Shown piece after piece: positions 7,000-13,344 of a DNA stretch of 29,060 nt. Source of the DNA: Faecalibacterium sp. CAG:74 (GTDB lineage Bacteria; Bacillota; Clostridia; Christensenellales; Aristaeellaceae); contig FR899902.1 in the NCBI GenBank assembly GCA_000437595.1, positions 3,820 to 32,879 on the forward strand, in the 5' to 3' direction. Both the position numbers and the translations under genes were made by a program. The notes under the pieces were generated by a model. The model worked only from the letters and a program-made list of their open reading frames with translations, was not told where the DNA came from and did no database searches. Position 1 is the first letter of the stretch. Each line of letters opens with the position of its first letter.

Positions 7000-7719
7000 A
7001 TGATGAAGCGGCTGACAAGCATTCTGCTGGCGCTGCTGATGCTGGTTGGCATGGCGCTGGCGGAAACGTCAGATGATACGTTACTGGGCGACTGGTACGG
7101 GCTGTGGGCGGATACGCCGTTTCACCTGATGCTGGCAGAAAACGACGAGTTCCAGATGTCGGCAGGTGATTTTTCCTGCGCGGGGCGCTGGTGGCAGACG
7201 GAGGATGGCGACTACTACTTGGCATCGCCGGATATGATAGGGGGCATGCTGCTGCGCGAGACGGGAAGCGGCTTGGCGTTCCGCTTCAAACAGATGGAGG
7301 ACATGGAGATTCTTCTGGCGCGGAGCATGGACGAATGGACAACACCGCTTGTCGTGCGCACGGACACGCCGTTGGAAGCGTTTCAGGGCACATGGGCAGT
7401 TGAAAGCGCCCGCAATGGCTCTGAACGTATGCTGAATCTGGAACCGGATGAGGATGGCACGCCGCAGATGCTCTGCACGGTGGCGGGCACGGAAATCACC
7501 CTGCACCCAAATCAGGAGAACGCGCCGGACATCACCGCTACGGCGACATGGGAGAACGGCACACTCCGTACGGGCACTTTGTCGGGCTGGGGCGAGCAGG
7601 GAGAGAAAGTCATCATCACTATCTTCCAGACGGAGGATGGCGGCATGTATGCTACGCTTGAAATCAGCGTGGCGGATATGTCCGGTACGTTAACGCTCAC
7701 ACTGGTTCCGGTAGAGTAA
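7000..7719 (+). CDS. Secreted lipocalin-like protein, paralogue B
   Basis: The 239-aa product is the second copy of the pair. It has the same signal peptide (MKRLTSILLALLMLVGMALA), then LGDWYGLWADTPFHLML, GRWWQTEDGDYYLASP, DTPLEAFQGTWAVESA and a closing IFQTEDGGMYATLEIS that matches FFQTADGSLYATLRLS in paralogue A. Outside the signal peptide the two are clearly diverged at protein level. Two adjacent ATGs are possible (7000 and 7003). The second matches the start of paralogue A and has AAGGAG nine bases upstream, so 7003 may be the true start. The upstream gene stops at 6996, so translation is probably coupled. A repeat with hairpins separates this gene from floA. Function unknown. Confidence 0.85.
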   Translation: MMKRLTSILLALLMLVGMALAETSDDTLLGDWYGLWADTPFHLMLAENDEFQMSAGDFSCAGRWWQTEDGDYYLASPDMIGGMLLRETGSGLAFRFKQMEDMEILLARSMDEWTTPLVVRTDTPLEAFQGTWAVESARNGSERMLNLEPDEDGTPQMLCTVAGTEITLHPNQENAPDITATATWENGTLRTGTLSGWGEQGEKVIITIFQTEDGGMYATLEISVADMSGTLTLTLVPVE

Positions 7720-7731
7720 CACGTTCCCCAA

Positions 7732-7876
7732 TCAACACGCGGAAACTGCATGAAGAAGTAACCAACTGAATTGCGAGAATGGGTCAAGGGGGGACTTCGT
7801 CCCGTTTCCTTTGTCCCTTGTGGAGTCCAGAGGCAAAGCCTCTGGTAGGGTTAGGGGCAAAGCCCCTGTTAGGAGG
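7732..7876. repeat. Interspersed hairpin repeat, copy 2, ending at the floA ribosome binding site
   Basis: Contains TCAACACGCG, CTGCATGA, CAACTGAATTGCG and GGGTCAAGGG. Three hairpins follow: GGGAC/GTCCC with a TTC loop near 7791, CCAGAGGC/GCCTCTGG with an AAA loop (7827-7845), and AGGGGC/GCCCCT with an AAA loop (7853-7867). AGGAGG at 7871-7876 comes three bases later and serves floA. Confidence 0.85.
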
Positions 7877-7884
7877 ATTGTAAC

Positions 7885-8889
7885 ATGGATGGCAATATGG
7901 CAATGATTCTGGGTATTATCGCTGTGGTGTTTGTGGTGGTGTGCGTATTCCTGTCGTTCGTGCCGCTTGGACTGTGGATTTCCGCGCTGTCCAGCGGGGT
8001 GCATGTGTCGATGGGCGCGCTCATCGGCATGAAGATTCGCCACATTAAGCCGCATCGCCTCGTGCAGCCGCTGATTAAGGCGAACAAGGCGGGTCTGGGG
8101 CTGAACATCTCCCAGCTGGAAACGCACTTCCTCGCCGGCGGCAACGTGGATCGCGTGATTAACGCCCTGATTGCGGCGCAGCGCGCGAACATCCCGATGG
8201 CGTTCGAGAAGGCGTGCGCGATTGACCTCGCGGGCCGTGACGTGTTCGAGGCGGTGCAGATGTCCGTCACCCCGAAGGTCATCGAAACCCCTGTCGTCGC
8301 CGCAATCGCGAAGGACGGCATTGAGCTGCGTGCCAAGGCGCGCGTCACCGTCCGCACGAATATCGACCGTCTGGTCGGCGGCGCGGGCGAAGAAACCGTT
8401 ATCGCGCGTGTCGGCGAGGGCATCGTGACCACTGTCGGCTCGGCGGAAACGCACAAGCAGGTGCTGGAGAATCCTGATCTGATTTCCCGCACGGTGCTGT
8501 CAAAAGGCTTGGACGCGGGCACGGCATACGAAATTCTGTCCATCGACATTGCCGACGTGGATGTTGGCCGCAACATCGGCGCGCAGCTGATGATGGATCA
8601 GGCGGAATCCGACCGCCGCGTTGCGCAGGCGAAGGCAGAGGAACGCCGTGCCATGGCTGTCGCGCACGAGCAGGAAATGAAGGCCGCCGTGCAGGAGATG
8701 CGCGCGAAGGTCGTCGAGGCGGAAGCTGAAGTTCCGAAGGCGATGGCGGCTGCCCTGCGCGAAGGCAAGCTCGGCGTGATGGACTACTACCAGATGCAGA
8801 ACACGATTGCGGATACCTCCATGCGCGATTCCATTGCCAAGGCGAGTGCGCCGCAGAGCACGCCCACGCATAGCCTGGAGAAGAAGTAA
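7885..8889 (+). CDS. floA: Flotillin-like protein FloA
   Basis: FloA forms membrane microdomains that organise signalling, secretion and wall synthesis in Bacillota. The 334-aa product is about the usual length. It has one N-terminal membrane segment (MILGIIAVVFVVVCVFLSFV), then SALSSGVHVSMGALIGMKIR, the band-7-like domain with VTPKVIETPVVAAIAKDGIEL, ARVTVRTNIDRLVGGAGEET and ARVGEGIVTTVGSAETHK, and IDIADVDVGRNIGAQLM. A coiled-coil tail follows, rich in Glu and Ala (QAKAEERRAMAVAHEQEM, VVEAEAEVPKAMAAALREG). AGGAGG, eight bases before the ATG, directly follows a hairpin repeat. It is probably cotranscribed with nfeD upstream and the small gene downstream, although the repeat could alter RNA stability between them. 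Confidence 0.95.
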   Translation: MDGNMAMILGIIAVVFVVVCVFLSFVPLGLWISALSSGVHVSMGALIGMKIRHIKPHRLVQPLIKANKAGLGLNISQLETHFLAGGNVDRVINALIAAQRANIPMAFEKACAIDLAGRDVFEAVQMSVTPKVIETPVVAAIAKDGIELRAKARVTVRTNIDRLVGGAGEETVIARVGEGIVTTVGSAETHKQVLENPDLISRTVLSKGLDAGTAYEILSIDIADVDVGRNIGAQLMMDQAESDRRVAQAKAEERRAMAVAHEQEMKAAVQEMRAKVVEAEAEVPKAMAAALREGKLGVMDYYQMQNTIADTSMRDSIAKASAPQSTPTHSLEKK

Positions 8890-8919
8890 GCCGCTGCTTG
8901 ACCGAAAGGAGGGGCAGCA

Positions 8920-9393
8920 ATGTCAATATCATCCTATTTGGCGCTGATTATCATCGTGATTATCGTCAACGTGGTGAAGAGCGCACAGAAGAAGAAAGAA
9001 GCCGAGGAAGCGCGCCGGATGCCGACCGCGAAGGCACAGCAGCCGAAGCAGTCCGCGCCGAAGGTGCACAGTCAGCCGACTGTGCCGATGCCCGCACCGA
9101 TGCCCGCCCATGCACACACGACCGTCCATGCCGCGCAGCCGAAGGTGCATGAGCATCTGGCGGCGGAGTGCGACCTGGATGCGGAACTGCAGGGGAGCAT
9201 AGGGTACGACAGCCCGGAGGGACGCGACAAGTGCCACGAGGACGAACTGTTCCCGGCGCACAAGAAGCGCCCGGAAACGCCGCATGAGGAGGTGAAGCCC
9301 GGCTTGAAGCTGGATTTCAGCCCGAATGCGATGGTGCAGGCGATGGTGATGCAGGAGGTGCTGACGCGCCCCTGCGAGAGAAGGAAGCGCTGA
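8920..9393 (+). CDS. Small membrane protein of unknown function, distal gene of the floA locus
   Basis: The 157-aa product has one N-terminal membrane helix (YLALIIIVIIVNVV) followed by a basic stretch, which suggests the remainder is cytosolic. Residues about 25-75 are low-complexity and rich in Pro, Gln, His and Ala. The C-terminal half looks more ordered and contains SIGYDSPEGRDKCHEDELF and LKLDFSPNAMVQAMVMQEVL. AAAGGAGG lies ten bases before the ATG, and the floA stop is 30 bases upstream, so the two are almost certainly cotranscribed. The third gene of the B. subtilis yqeZ-yqfA-yqfB locus occupies the same place, but I cannot show homology from the sequence. Function unknown. Confidence 0.8.
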   Translation: MSISSYLALIIIVIIVNVVKSAQKKKEAEEARRMPTAKAQQPKQSAPKVHSQPTVPMPAPMPAHAHTTVHAAQPKVHEHLAAECDLDAELQGSIGYDSPEGRDKCHEDELFPAHKKRPETPHEEVKPGLKLDFSPNAMVQAMVMQEVLTRPCERRKR

Positions 9394-9400
9394 TAAGCAC

Positions 9401-9500
9401 AGCCCCTCTGCTGTTGGGGATTGATGGCAGAGGGGCTCTGCCGATGTCAGAGTGCTTTTGCGAAGCAGGGGTTTCGCTCCTGCAGAGGCGAAATCTCTGC
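9401..9500. repeat. Three consecutive hairpins downstream of the floA locus
   Basis: Hairpin 1: AGCCCCTCTGC (9401-9411) with GCAGAGGGGCT (9427-9437), a perfect 11-pair stem without a following T-run. Hairpin 2: GCAGGGG (9465-9471) with CTCCTGC (9477-9483). Hairpin 3: GCAGAG (9482-9487) with CTCTGC (9495-9500), overlapping hairpin 2 by two bases so that only one can form fully. They run directly into repeat copy 3. Confidence 0.7.
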
Positions 9501-9501
9501 A

Positions 9502-9636
9502 TAAACACGCGAAAACTGTATGCAAGAGAAATCAACTGAATCGCGCGAAAGGGTCAAGGGACGAAGTCCCTTGCAGAGTCCAGAGGCAGCGCCTCTGGTG
9601 GGAATCCAAGGGGCAACGCCCCTTGGCATCAGGAGG
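9502..9636. repeat. Interspersed hairpin repeat, copy 3, ending at the response regulator ribosome binding site
   Basis: Contains TAAACACGCG, CTGTATGC, CAACTGAATCGCGCGAAAGG, then three perfect hairpins with three-base loops: CAAGGGAC/GTCCCTTG (9555-9573, loop GAA), CCAGAGGC/GCCTCTGG (9580-9598, loop AGC) and CCAAGGGGC/GCCCCTTGG (9606-9626, loop AAC). AGGAGG at 9631-9636 follows four bases later. Confidence 0.88.
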
Positions 9637-9646
9637 TGAAAGTCCC

Positions 9647-10402
9647 ATGGAGACACCAATCCGCGTGGTCATCGCGGACGATAATGCCGATATGCGGCGC
9701 ATCGAACGCATGATGATCAGCCGCGCAGAGGGTTTTGAAATCGTGGGGGAGGCGGAGGACGGCGTGCAGCTGCTCACCCTTGTGGAGCAGGAAAAGCCCC
9801 AGCTCGTTTTCCTCGATGTCGAAATGCCCGGCAAAACCGGCGTGGAGTGCGCGCGGGTGATACAGGACATGAACCCTGCGATTGTGCTGATTTTCGCGAC
9901 GGCGCACGATGAATATATGGGCGACGCCTTTGAGGTGTACGCCTTCGATTACCTGCTCAAGCCCTTCAAGAAGGAGCGCGTGATGCAGACGCTCGAACGC
10001 GCGAAGAAGCGTATCCGCCATCAAACCGACGGCGAAACGCCCCTGCCTGTGCACCCAACGCCCCACCCGGTCAGCGGGCGGCTGATGCTCCACCATAAGG
10101 ATGGCGTGTCGTTCCTGAATGTCAGCGACATCGTGCTTGTGCAGCGTGAAGACCGCACGACTGTGTTTTACACCGCGTCCGGCGAGCGATATGTTACGTC
10201 CGATTCGCTCTCTGACACGGAAGCACGGCTTGATTCATCCATCTTCTTCCGCTGCCACAAAAGCTACATCATCAACCTCAACCACATCAAAAACATCACC
10301 CCCTATGGGCGCTGGACGTACATCGTCCATTTGCAGGGGACGGAGCAGGACGCGCTCATCACGCATGAAAAGTACGAGGAACTGGAGAAAATGTTCTCGT
10401 GA
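9647..10402 (+). CDS. LytTR-family response regulator
   Basis: The 251-aa product has an N-terminal receiver domain (about 1-120) and a C-terminal LytTR DNA-binding domain (about 145-250). Receiver residues are in place: acidic pair Asp11/Asp12, phospho-acceptor Asp57 in VFLDVEMPG, Thr85 in FATAHD and Lys105 in DYLLKPF. The LytTR part shows VSDIVLVQREDRTTVFYT, FFRCHKSYIINLNHIKNI and a final KYEELEKMFS. Such regulators control bacteriocins, virulence factors or wall metabolism. No histidine kinase gene is adjacent, so its partner is elsewhere or absent. The start at 9647 uses AGGAGG at 9631-9636 just after a hairpin repeat; upstream in-frame sequence is repeat DNA, not protein. No LytTR target site was identified. 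Confidence 0.94.
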   Translation: METPIRVVIADDNADMRRIERMMISRAEGFEIVGEAEDGVQLLTLVEQEKPQLVFLDVEMPGKTGVECARVIQDMNPAIVLIFATAHDEYMGDAFEVYAFDYLLKPFKKERVMQTLERAKKRIRHQTDGETPLPVHPTPHPVSGRLMLHHKDGVSFLNVSDIVLVQREDRTTVFYTASGERYVTSDSLSDTEARLDSSIFFRCHKSYIINLNHIKNITPYGRWTYIVHLQGTEQDALITHEKYEELEKMFS

Positions 10403-10406
10403 CACC

Positions 10407-10435
10407 TTGACAGAAGTGATGCTTTGTGTTACCAT
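10407..10435 (+). promoter_or_regulatory. Predicted promoter of the ZinT-like gene
   Basis: TTGACA (10407-10412), a 17-base spacer and TACCAT (10430-10435). The predicted transcription start is at or just before the first palindrome at 10441. Confidence 0.72.
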
Positions 10436-10440
10436 AGAGC

Positions 10441-10464
10441 TGCGGTTAGAAAACACTAACCGCA
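10441..10464. promoter_or_regulatory. Candidate operator palindrome 1 of the ZinT-like gene
   Basis: TGCGGTTAG (10441-10449), six-base spacer, CTAACCGCA (10456-10464): nine perfect pairs. It sits right after the -10 box, where a bound repressor would block transcription. The half-site GGTTAG resembles the DtxR-family half-site, but the spacing differs. As RNA, the hairpin is followed by AATTTTT. Confidence 0.7.
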
Positions 10465-10479
10465 AATTTTTGACCGGAT

Positions 10480-10497
10480 GGTTAGTGAAAACTAACC
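10480..10497. promoter_or_regulatory. Candidate operator palindrome 2 of the ZinT-like gene
   Basis: GGTTAG (10480-10485), six-base spacer, CTAACC (10492-10497). It has the same core and spacer length as palindrome 1, with centres 36 bases apart. It ends a few bases before the AAGGAGG ribosome binding site. Confidence 0.65.
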
Positions 10498-10511
10498 GCA
10501 AGGAGGAAAAC

Positions 10512-11255
10512 ATGAAGCACCCTGTGAAGAAAATCATTTCCCATCTGCTGATGTTCGCCCTTGTGCTGTGCGTGGCGATAGCGCCCAGTCTGGCTGAGAG
10601 CAAACCCGATTGCCTGCAAACGATCAGCGGGGAAAACGGCACGACGTACAGCAATCTGTTCGATGTGATTCTGTCTGATGACTACGACAGCGTGTGGGAA
10701 GAACACTGCAAGGCGATTGTGGGCGAGGAGAACGCGGCGGAAGCGGTCGAGATGCTCAAATCCTTCATCAGCGGCGACGTGTATGGCGACGACGCGGTGG
10801 CGCTGTACGGCGACGGCTCGGAGGGCTTCATCTTCGACTGCTGGTATTTGAACGATGTCAAGTCCTTCACCATGAACGGCGACGAAATCACCATCAATAA
10901 GCTGGATGGCACGAGCGAAACGCACAAGTACCGCTGCATCGGCACCTACCAGATTGGCGCGGAGGAAACGATGACGTGGGGCGGCGAGACGTTCTGCCCG
11001 GCGTTTGACTGCGAGGTGTATCAGGCGACTGACGACGCGGGCGACTTCACCTACTTCTTCTTCCGCGACGACACGATGGAAACGACCTACCACATCGAGT
11101 TCCGCTACGGCAGCGATTTGGCGGCGCTTCAGCAGTACATGAAGGGGCAGTATGCCTACTGGCTGGCAGCTGGCATCGACGCGAACGCTGACGCGGAAAC
11201 GATTGACAACGTGATTGCACTCTTCTGCACCGAGAACCTCAGCGCGGAAGAATAA
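10512..11255 (+). CDS. Secreted ZinT-like (YodA) metal-binding domain protein
   Basis: The 247-aa product has signal peptide MKHPVKKIISHLLMFALVLC through SLAES. The C-terminal half resembles the ZinT domain, a calycin-like fold that binds zinc or cadmium in the periplasm or at the Gram-positive surface. Key similarities are VKSFTMNGDEITINKLDG, THKYRCIGTYQI, FTYFFFRDD, YHIEFRYGSDLAALQQYM and QYAYWLAAGID near the end. The classical HxH zinc ligand region appears as TTYHIEF, so one His seems kept and one lost; ligation may differ. AAGGAGG lies just before the ATG at 10512. A strong promoter and two palindromes upstream suggest tight control by a repressor, possibly metal-responsive. No permease gene is adjacent. 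The ZinT call is moderate. Confidence 0.65.
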   Translation: MKHPVKKIISHLLMFALVLCVAIAPSLAESKPDCLQTISGENGTTYSNLFDVILSDDYDSVWEEHCKAIVGEENAAEAVEMLKSFISGDVYGDDAVALYGDGSEGFIFDCWYLNDVKSFTMNGDEITINKLDGTSETHKYRCIGTYQIGAEETMTWGGETFCPAFDCEVYQATDDAGDFTYFFFRDDTMETTYHIEFRYGSDLAALQQYMKGQYAYWLAAGIDANADAETIDNVIALFCTENLSAEE

Positions 11256-11264
11256 TCGGTATCA

Positions 11265-11300
11265 AAAAAGGCGGGAATCCGTTGCGATTCCTGCCTTTTT
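11265..11300. terminator. Bidirectional terminator between convergent genes
   Basis: AAAAAGGCGGGAATC (11265-11279) pairs with GATTCCTGCCTTTTT (11286-11300) around a short loop. It has A-rich and T-rich ends on both sides and lies between the stops at 11255 (plus) and 11313 (minus), so it can end both transcripts. Confidence 0.9.
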
Positions 11301-11312
11301 GCGTTTTGGGGA

Positions 11313-11876
11313 TTACACCGCGCCGATATCCGCCTGCCACATGGCGAACACGTTGTCTGCCGATTCGCCGTTCGCAATCTCGGTGATGTAGTCCACCATT
11401 TCCTCCATCGTGTCCAGCGCCAGCGCCGTGTATGCCAGCACGTTGTTGCGATCCCAATCGGTGATGTTCTCCGGGTCAACGGAGAGGAAAATCTCGTACG
11501 CCGCGTACCACACGTTGTCCGACTTGATGACCATCAGCTTGCCGACATACAGCGTGCTGTTGACCCTGTTGAAGAAGGAAATCACCTGCGGCACAAGCGC
11601 CTCATCAAGCGGATTGGAGTAGCTGACGTTAATGGTGACGGCATCGCTGTACGCGTCAAAGATAACATCCGCGTCGCCCAGCGAGTTCTTGTCCAGCGCA
11701 GAGCCAAGATAAATGCGGTAGCTTTCCTCGTCGGCGGTCATCTCCAAATCGACCGACTTCAGCTCATCCAGCAGCATGTTGTAGAGGTTCTGGCAGGCGG
11801 CATCATCATCCGCCAAGGAGAGCGTCGGCACAAGCGCCAGCGCAAGCACAAGCAGCAGAGAAAACAGCTTTTTCAT
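11313..11876 (-). CDS. Small secreted protein, paralogue 1 of a tandem pair
   Basis: I do not recognise the family. The 187-aa product has signal peptide MKKLFSLLLVLALALVPTLS, probably cleaved near LADDD. The mature part is acidic and contains DAVTINVSYSNPLDEALVPQ, ISFFNRVNSTLYVGKLMVI, WYAAYEIFLSVDPENITDWD and VFAMWQADIG. Its upstream neighbour encodes a clear paralogue with the same block order. The start at 11876 is chosen over an ATG 15 bases upstream because the paralogue has ACG at the equivalent place; both keep GAGG as a ribosome binding site. It has its own promoter and a shared bidirectional terminator. The layout recalls YbjN-type small sensory folds, but that is only an impression. 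Confidence 0.8.
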   Translation of the reverse strand: MKKLFSLLLVLALALVPTLSLADDDAACQNLYNMLLDELKSVDLEMTADEESYRIYLGSALDKNSLGDADVIFDAYSDAVTINVSYSNPLDEALVPQVISFFNRVNSTLYVGKLMVIKSDNVWYAAYEIFLSVDPENITDWDRNNVLAYTALALDTMEEMVDYITEIANGESADNVFAMWQADIGAV

Positions 11877-11919
11877 CAGGAAAGCCCTCATTTCCGGCGA
11901 AATTCGCCAAGTTTCTTCC

Positions 11920-11948
11920 ATTATAGCATGGGTCAGTGCGACGTGCAA
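11920..11948 (-). promoter_or_regulatory. Promoter of secreted paralogue 1
   Basis: On the minus strand TTGCAC (11943-11948), 17-base spacer and TATAAT (11920-11925), preceded by TGC as an extended -10. Nearly the same arrangement precedes paralogue 2. Confidence 0.8.
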
Positions 11949-11961
11949 GGGATTTTTGCGG

Positions 11962-12513
11962 TCATTCGCCCCAAACGTCCGACAGCCACATGGCGTACAC
12001 ATTCTTCGGCGTTTCGTCCTTCTCCAATTCTGGCAGATAGTCTGTCATCTCTTGCATGACGTAAAAGGCGTTGAAGGTGTAATCCATCACGCACCCGCGA
12101 TCCCACGCGTCAATGTCCTCCGGATTGATGGACATGAAAACCTCGTAAGCGGGATACCAGTCGCCGTCAATGTCCAACAGCATCATTTTGCCGACATACA
12201 GGCTGTTGTTGAGATAGTTGAAGAAAGTCAGTACGTCCGGCATCATGGCTTCGTCAATTGGCAGTTCGTAGCTGACGTTGATGGTGCAGCCGTCCTCGTA
12301 GGCGGTGATGCGCACCACCGCGTCACCGTAAGTGTGCTTGCTGAGCGGATAGAAGAACATCACCTCGTAATCATCGTCGTAGCGAGTGAAATCAGTGCCG
12401 TCCACCTGCTTGAGAATCATTTGGTAAATATAATTGGCGGCAATGCTGTGCTCGGCAAGGGAGAACATCGGCAGAAGGCAGAGCACAAACATCAGCGAAA
12501 GCAGTTTCTTCAT
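11962..12513 (-). CDS. Small secreted protein, paralogue 2 of a tandem pair
   Basis: The 183-aa product has signal peptide MKKLLSLMFVLCLLPMFSLA. Its mature part aligns by eye with paralogue 1: GCTINVSYELPIDEAMMPDV, LTFFNYLNNSLYVGKMMLL, WYPAYEVFMSINPEDIDAWD and VYAMWLSDVWGE. The N-terminal region (YIYQMILKQVDGTDFTRYDD) corresponds to NLYNMLLDELKSVDLEMTAD in the other copy. The start at 12513 matches that of paralogue 1 and has GAGG about eight bases upstream. A separate promoter precedes it, so the two genes can be expressed independently despite their tandem order. Function is unknown; export and duplication are the only supported statements. Confidence 0.8.
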   Translation of the reverse strand: MKKLLSLMFVLCLLPMFSLAEHSIAANYIYQMILKQVDGTDFTRYDDDYEVMFFYPLSKHTYGDAVVRITAYEDGCTINVSYELPIDEAMMPDVLTFFNYLNNSLYVGKMMLLDIDGDWYPAYEVFMSINPEDIDAWDRGCVMDYTFNAFYVMQEMTDYLPELEKDETPKNVYAMWLSDVWGE

Positions 12514-12544
12514 CAGCAATCCTCGTTTCCGGCGAATTTTCTTC

Positions 12545-12573
12545 ATTATAGCATGATGGACTGCGCCGCGCAA
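12545..12573 (-). promoter_or_regulatory. Promoter of secreted paralogue 2
   Basis: On the minus strand TTGCGC (12568-12573), 17-base spacer and TATAAT (12545-12550), again with TGC before the -10. Spacing to the coding start resembles that of paralogue 1, indicating that the promoter was duplicated with the gene. Confidence 0.8.
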
Positions 12574-12621
12574 GTATCATCCGCGGCATAATGGGGCAGA
12601 ATGACCGCGGAGGATGAGAAT

Positions 12622-13344
12622 ATGCTGACGATTTTTCTGCGTTCGGTGATTTTGTATGCCGCGTCCCTGCTGGCGATGCGCGCGATGGGCAAGCGGCAGG
12701 TGGGGCAATTGCAGCCGTTTGAGCTGGTGGTGGTCATCATGATTGCGGAGCTGGCGGCGACCCCGATGGGCGGCGTGGGCATTCCGATTCTCTACGGCTT
12801 GCTGCCGATGGCGGCGCTTGTCGTGTGTCATGGGCTGCTGACGGCGCTGTGCATGAAGTCCGAGCGCGTGCGGGTGTGGCTCTGCGGGCAGCCGACGGTT
12901 CTGGTGCGCAACGGCGTGATTTGCGAGAAGCAGATGCGGGCGTGCGCGGTGGATTTGAACGACTTGATGGAAGCCATACGCGCCGGCGGCATCCTTGACC
13001 CGCTGGAGGTCGGCACGGCGGTACTCGAACCGGGTGGGAACATCTCCGTCTTTCCGAAGGCGGACAGCCGCCCGCTTATGCCCAGCGACTTGGGCAAGAT
13101 GCCGCCGAAAGAGGGGCTTCCGCTGCCGCTGATTTTGGACGGAGAAGTGCAGACGGAAAACCTGCAGCGCGGGCAGTTGAGCCTCAGTTGGCTGATGGGG
13201 CAGATTCGCGCGCTAGGGTTTGAGGGCGCGCAGGACGTGCTGCTGCTGTGCCTGAACACGCAGGGGATGCTGCTGGCGCAGGGGAAGGGGCGGACGCAGG
13301 TGCAGACGCATCAGGCGCTGCCGCCGCAGAAGGTGGTGTGGTGA
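12622..13344 (+). CDS. DUF421 (YetF-like) membrane protein
   Basis: The 240-aa product has the DUF421 layout. Three membrane helices lie in the first 80 residues, with the family signature MGKRQVGQLQPFELVVVIMI and AELAATPMGG between them. A soluble part follows with GQPTVLVRNGVICEKQMRAC, DLNDLMEAIRAGGILDPLEV, TAVLEPGGNISVFPKADSRP and PLILDGEVQTENL. YetF-type proteins influence sporulation or phospholipid-related functions in some Bacillota, but their molecular role is unclear. The start at 12622 has GGAGG eight bases upstream; an ATG at 12601 has no ribosome binding site. The downstream DUF4363 gene begins immediately after its stop codon. These two families are often neighbours in Clostridia, so joint function is likely. 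Confidence 0.92.
   Translation: MLTIFLRSVILYAASLLAMRAMGKRQVGQLQPFELVVVIMIAELAATPMGGVGIPILYGLLPMAALVVCHGLLTALCMKSERVRVWLCGQPTVLVRNGVICEKQMRACAVDLNDLMEAIRAGGILDPLEVGTAVLEPGGNISVFPKADSRPLMPSDLGKMPPKEGLPLPLILDGEVQTENLQRGQLSLSWLMGQIRALGFEGAQDVLLLCLNTQGMLLAQGKGRTQVQTHQALPPQKVVW

Noticed and set aside
9401..9437. Rho-independent terminator after the floA locus
   Set aside because: The stem is perfect, but no T-run follows on either strand, so it was listed as a hairpin and not as a terminator.
10441..10497. DtxR/IdeR iron box
   Set aside because: The half-site GGTTAG matches, but the classic box has arms separated by one base, not six, so a direct DtxR assignment is unsafe.
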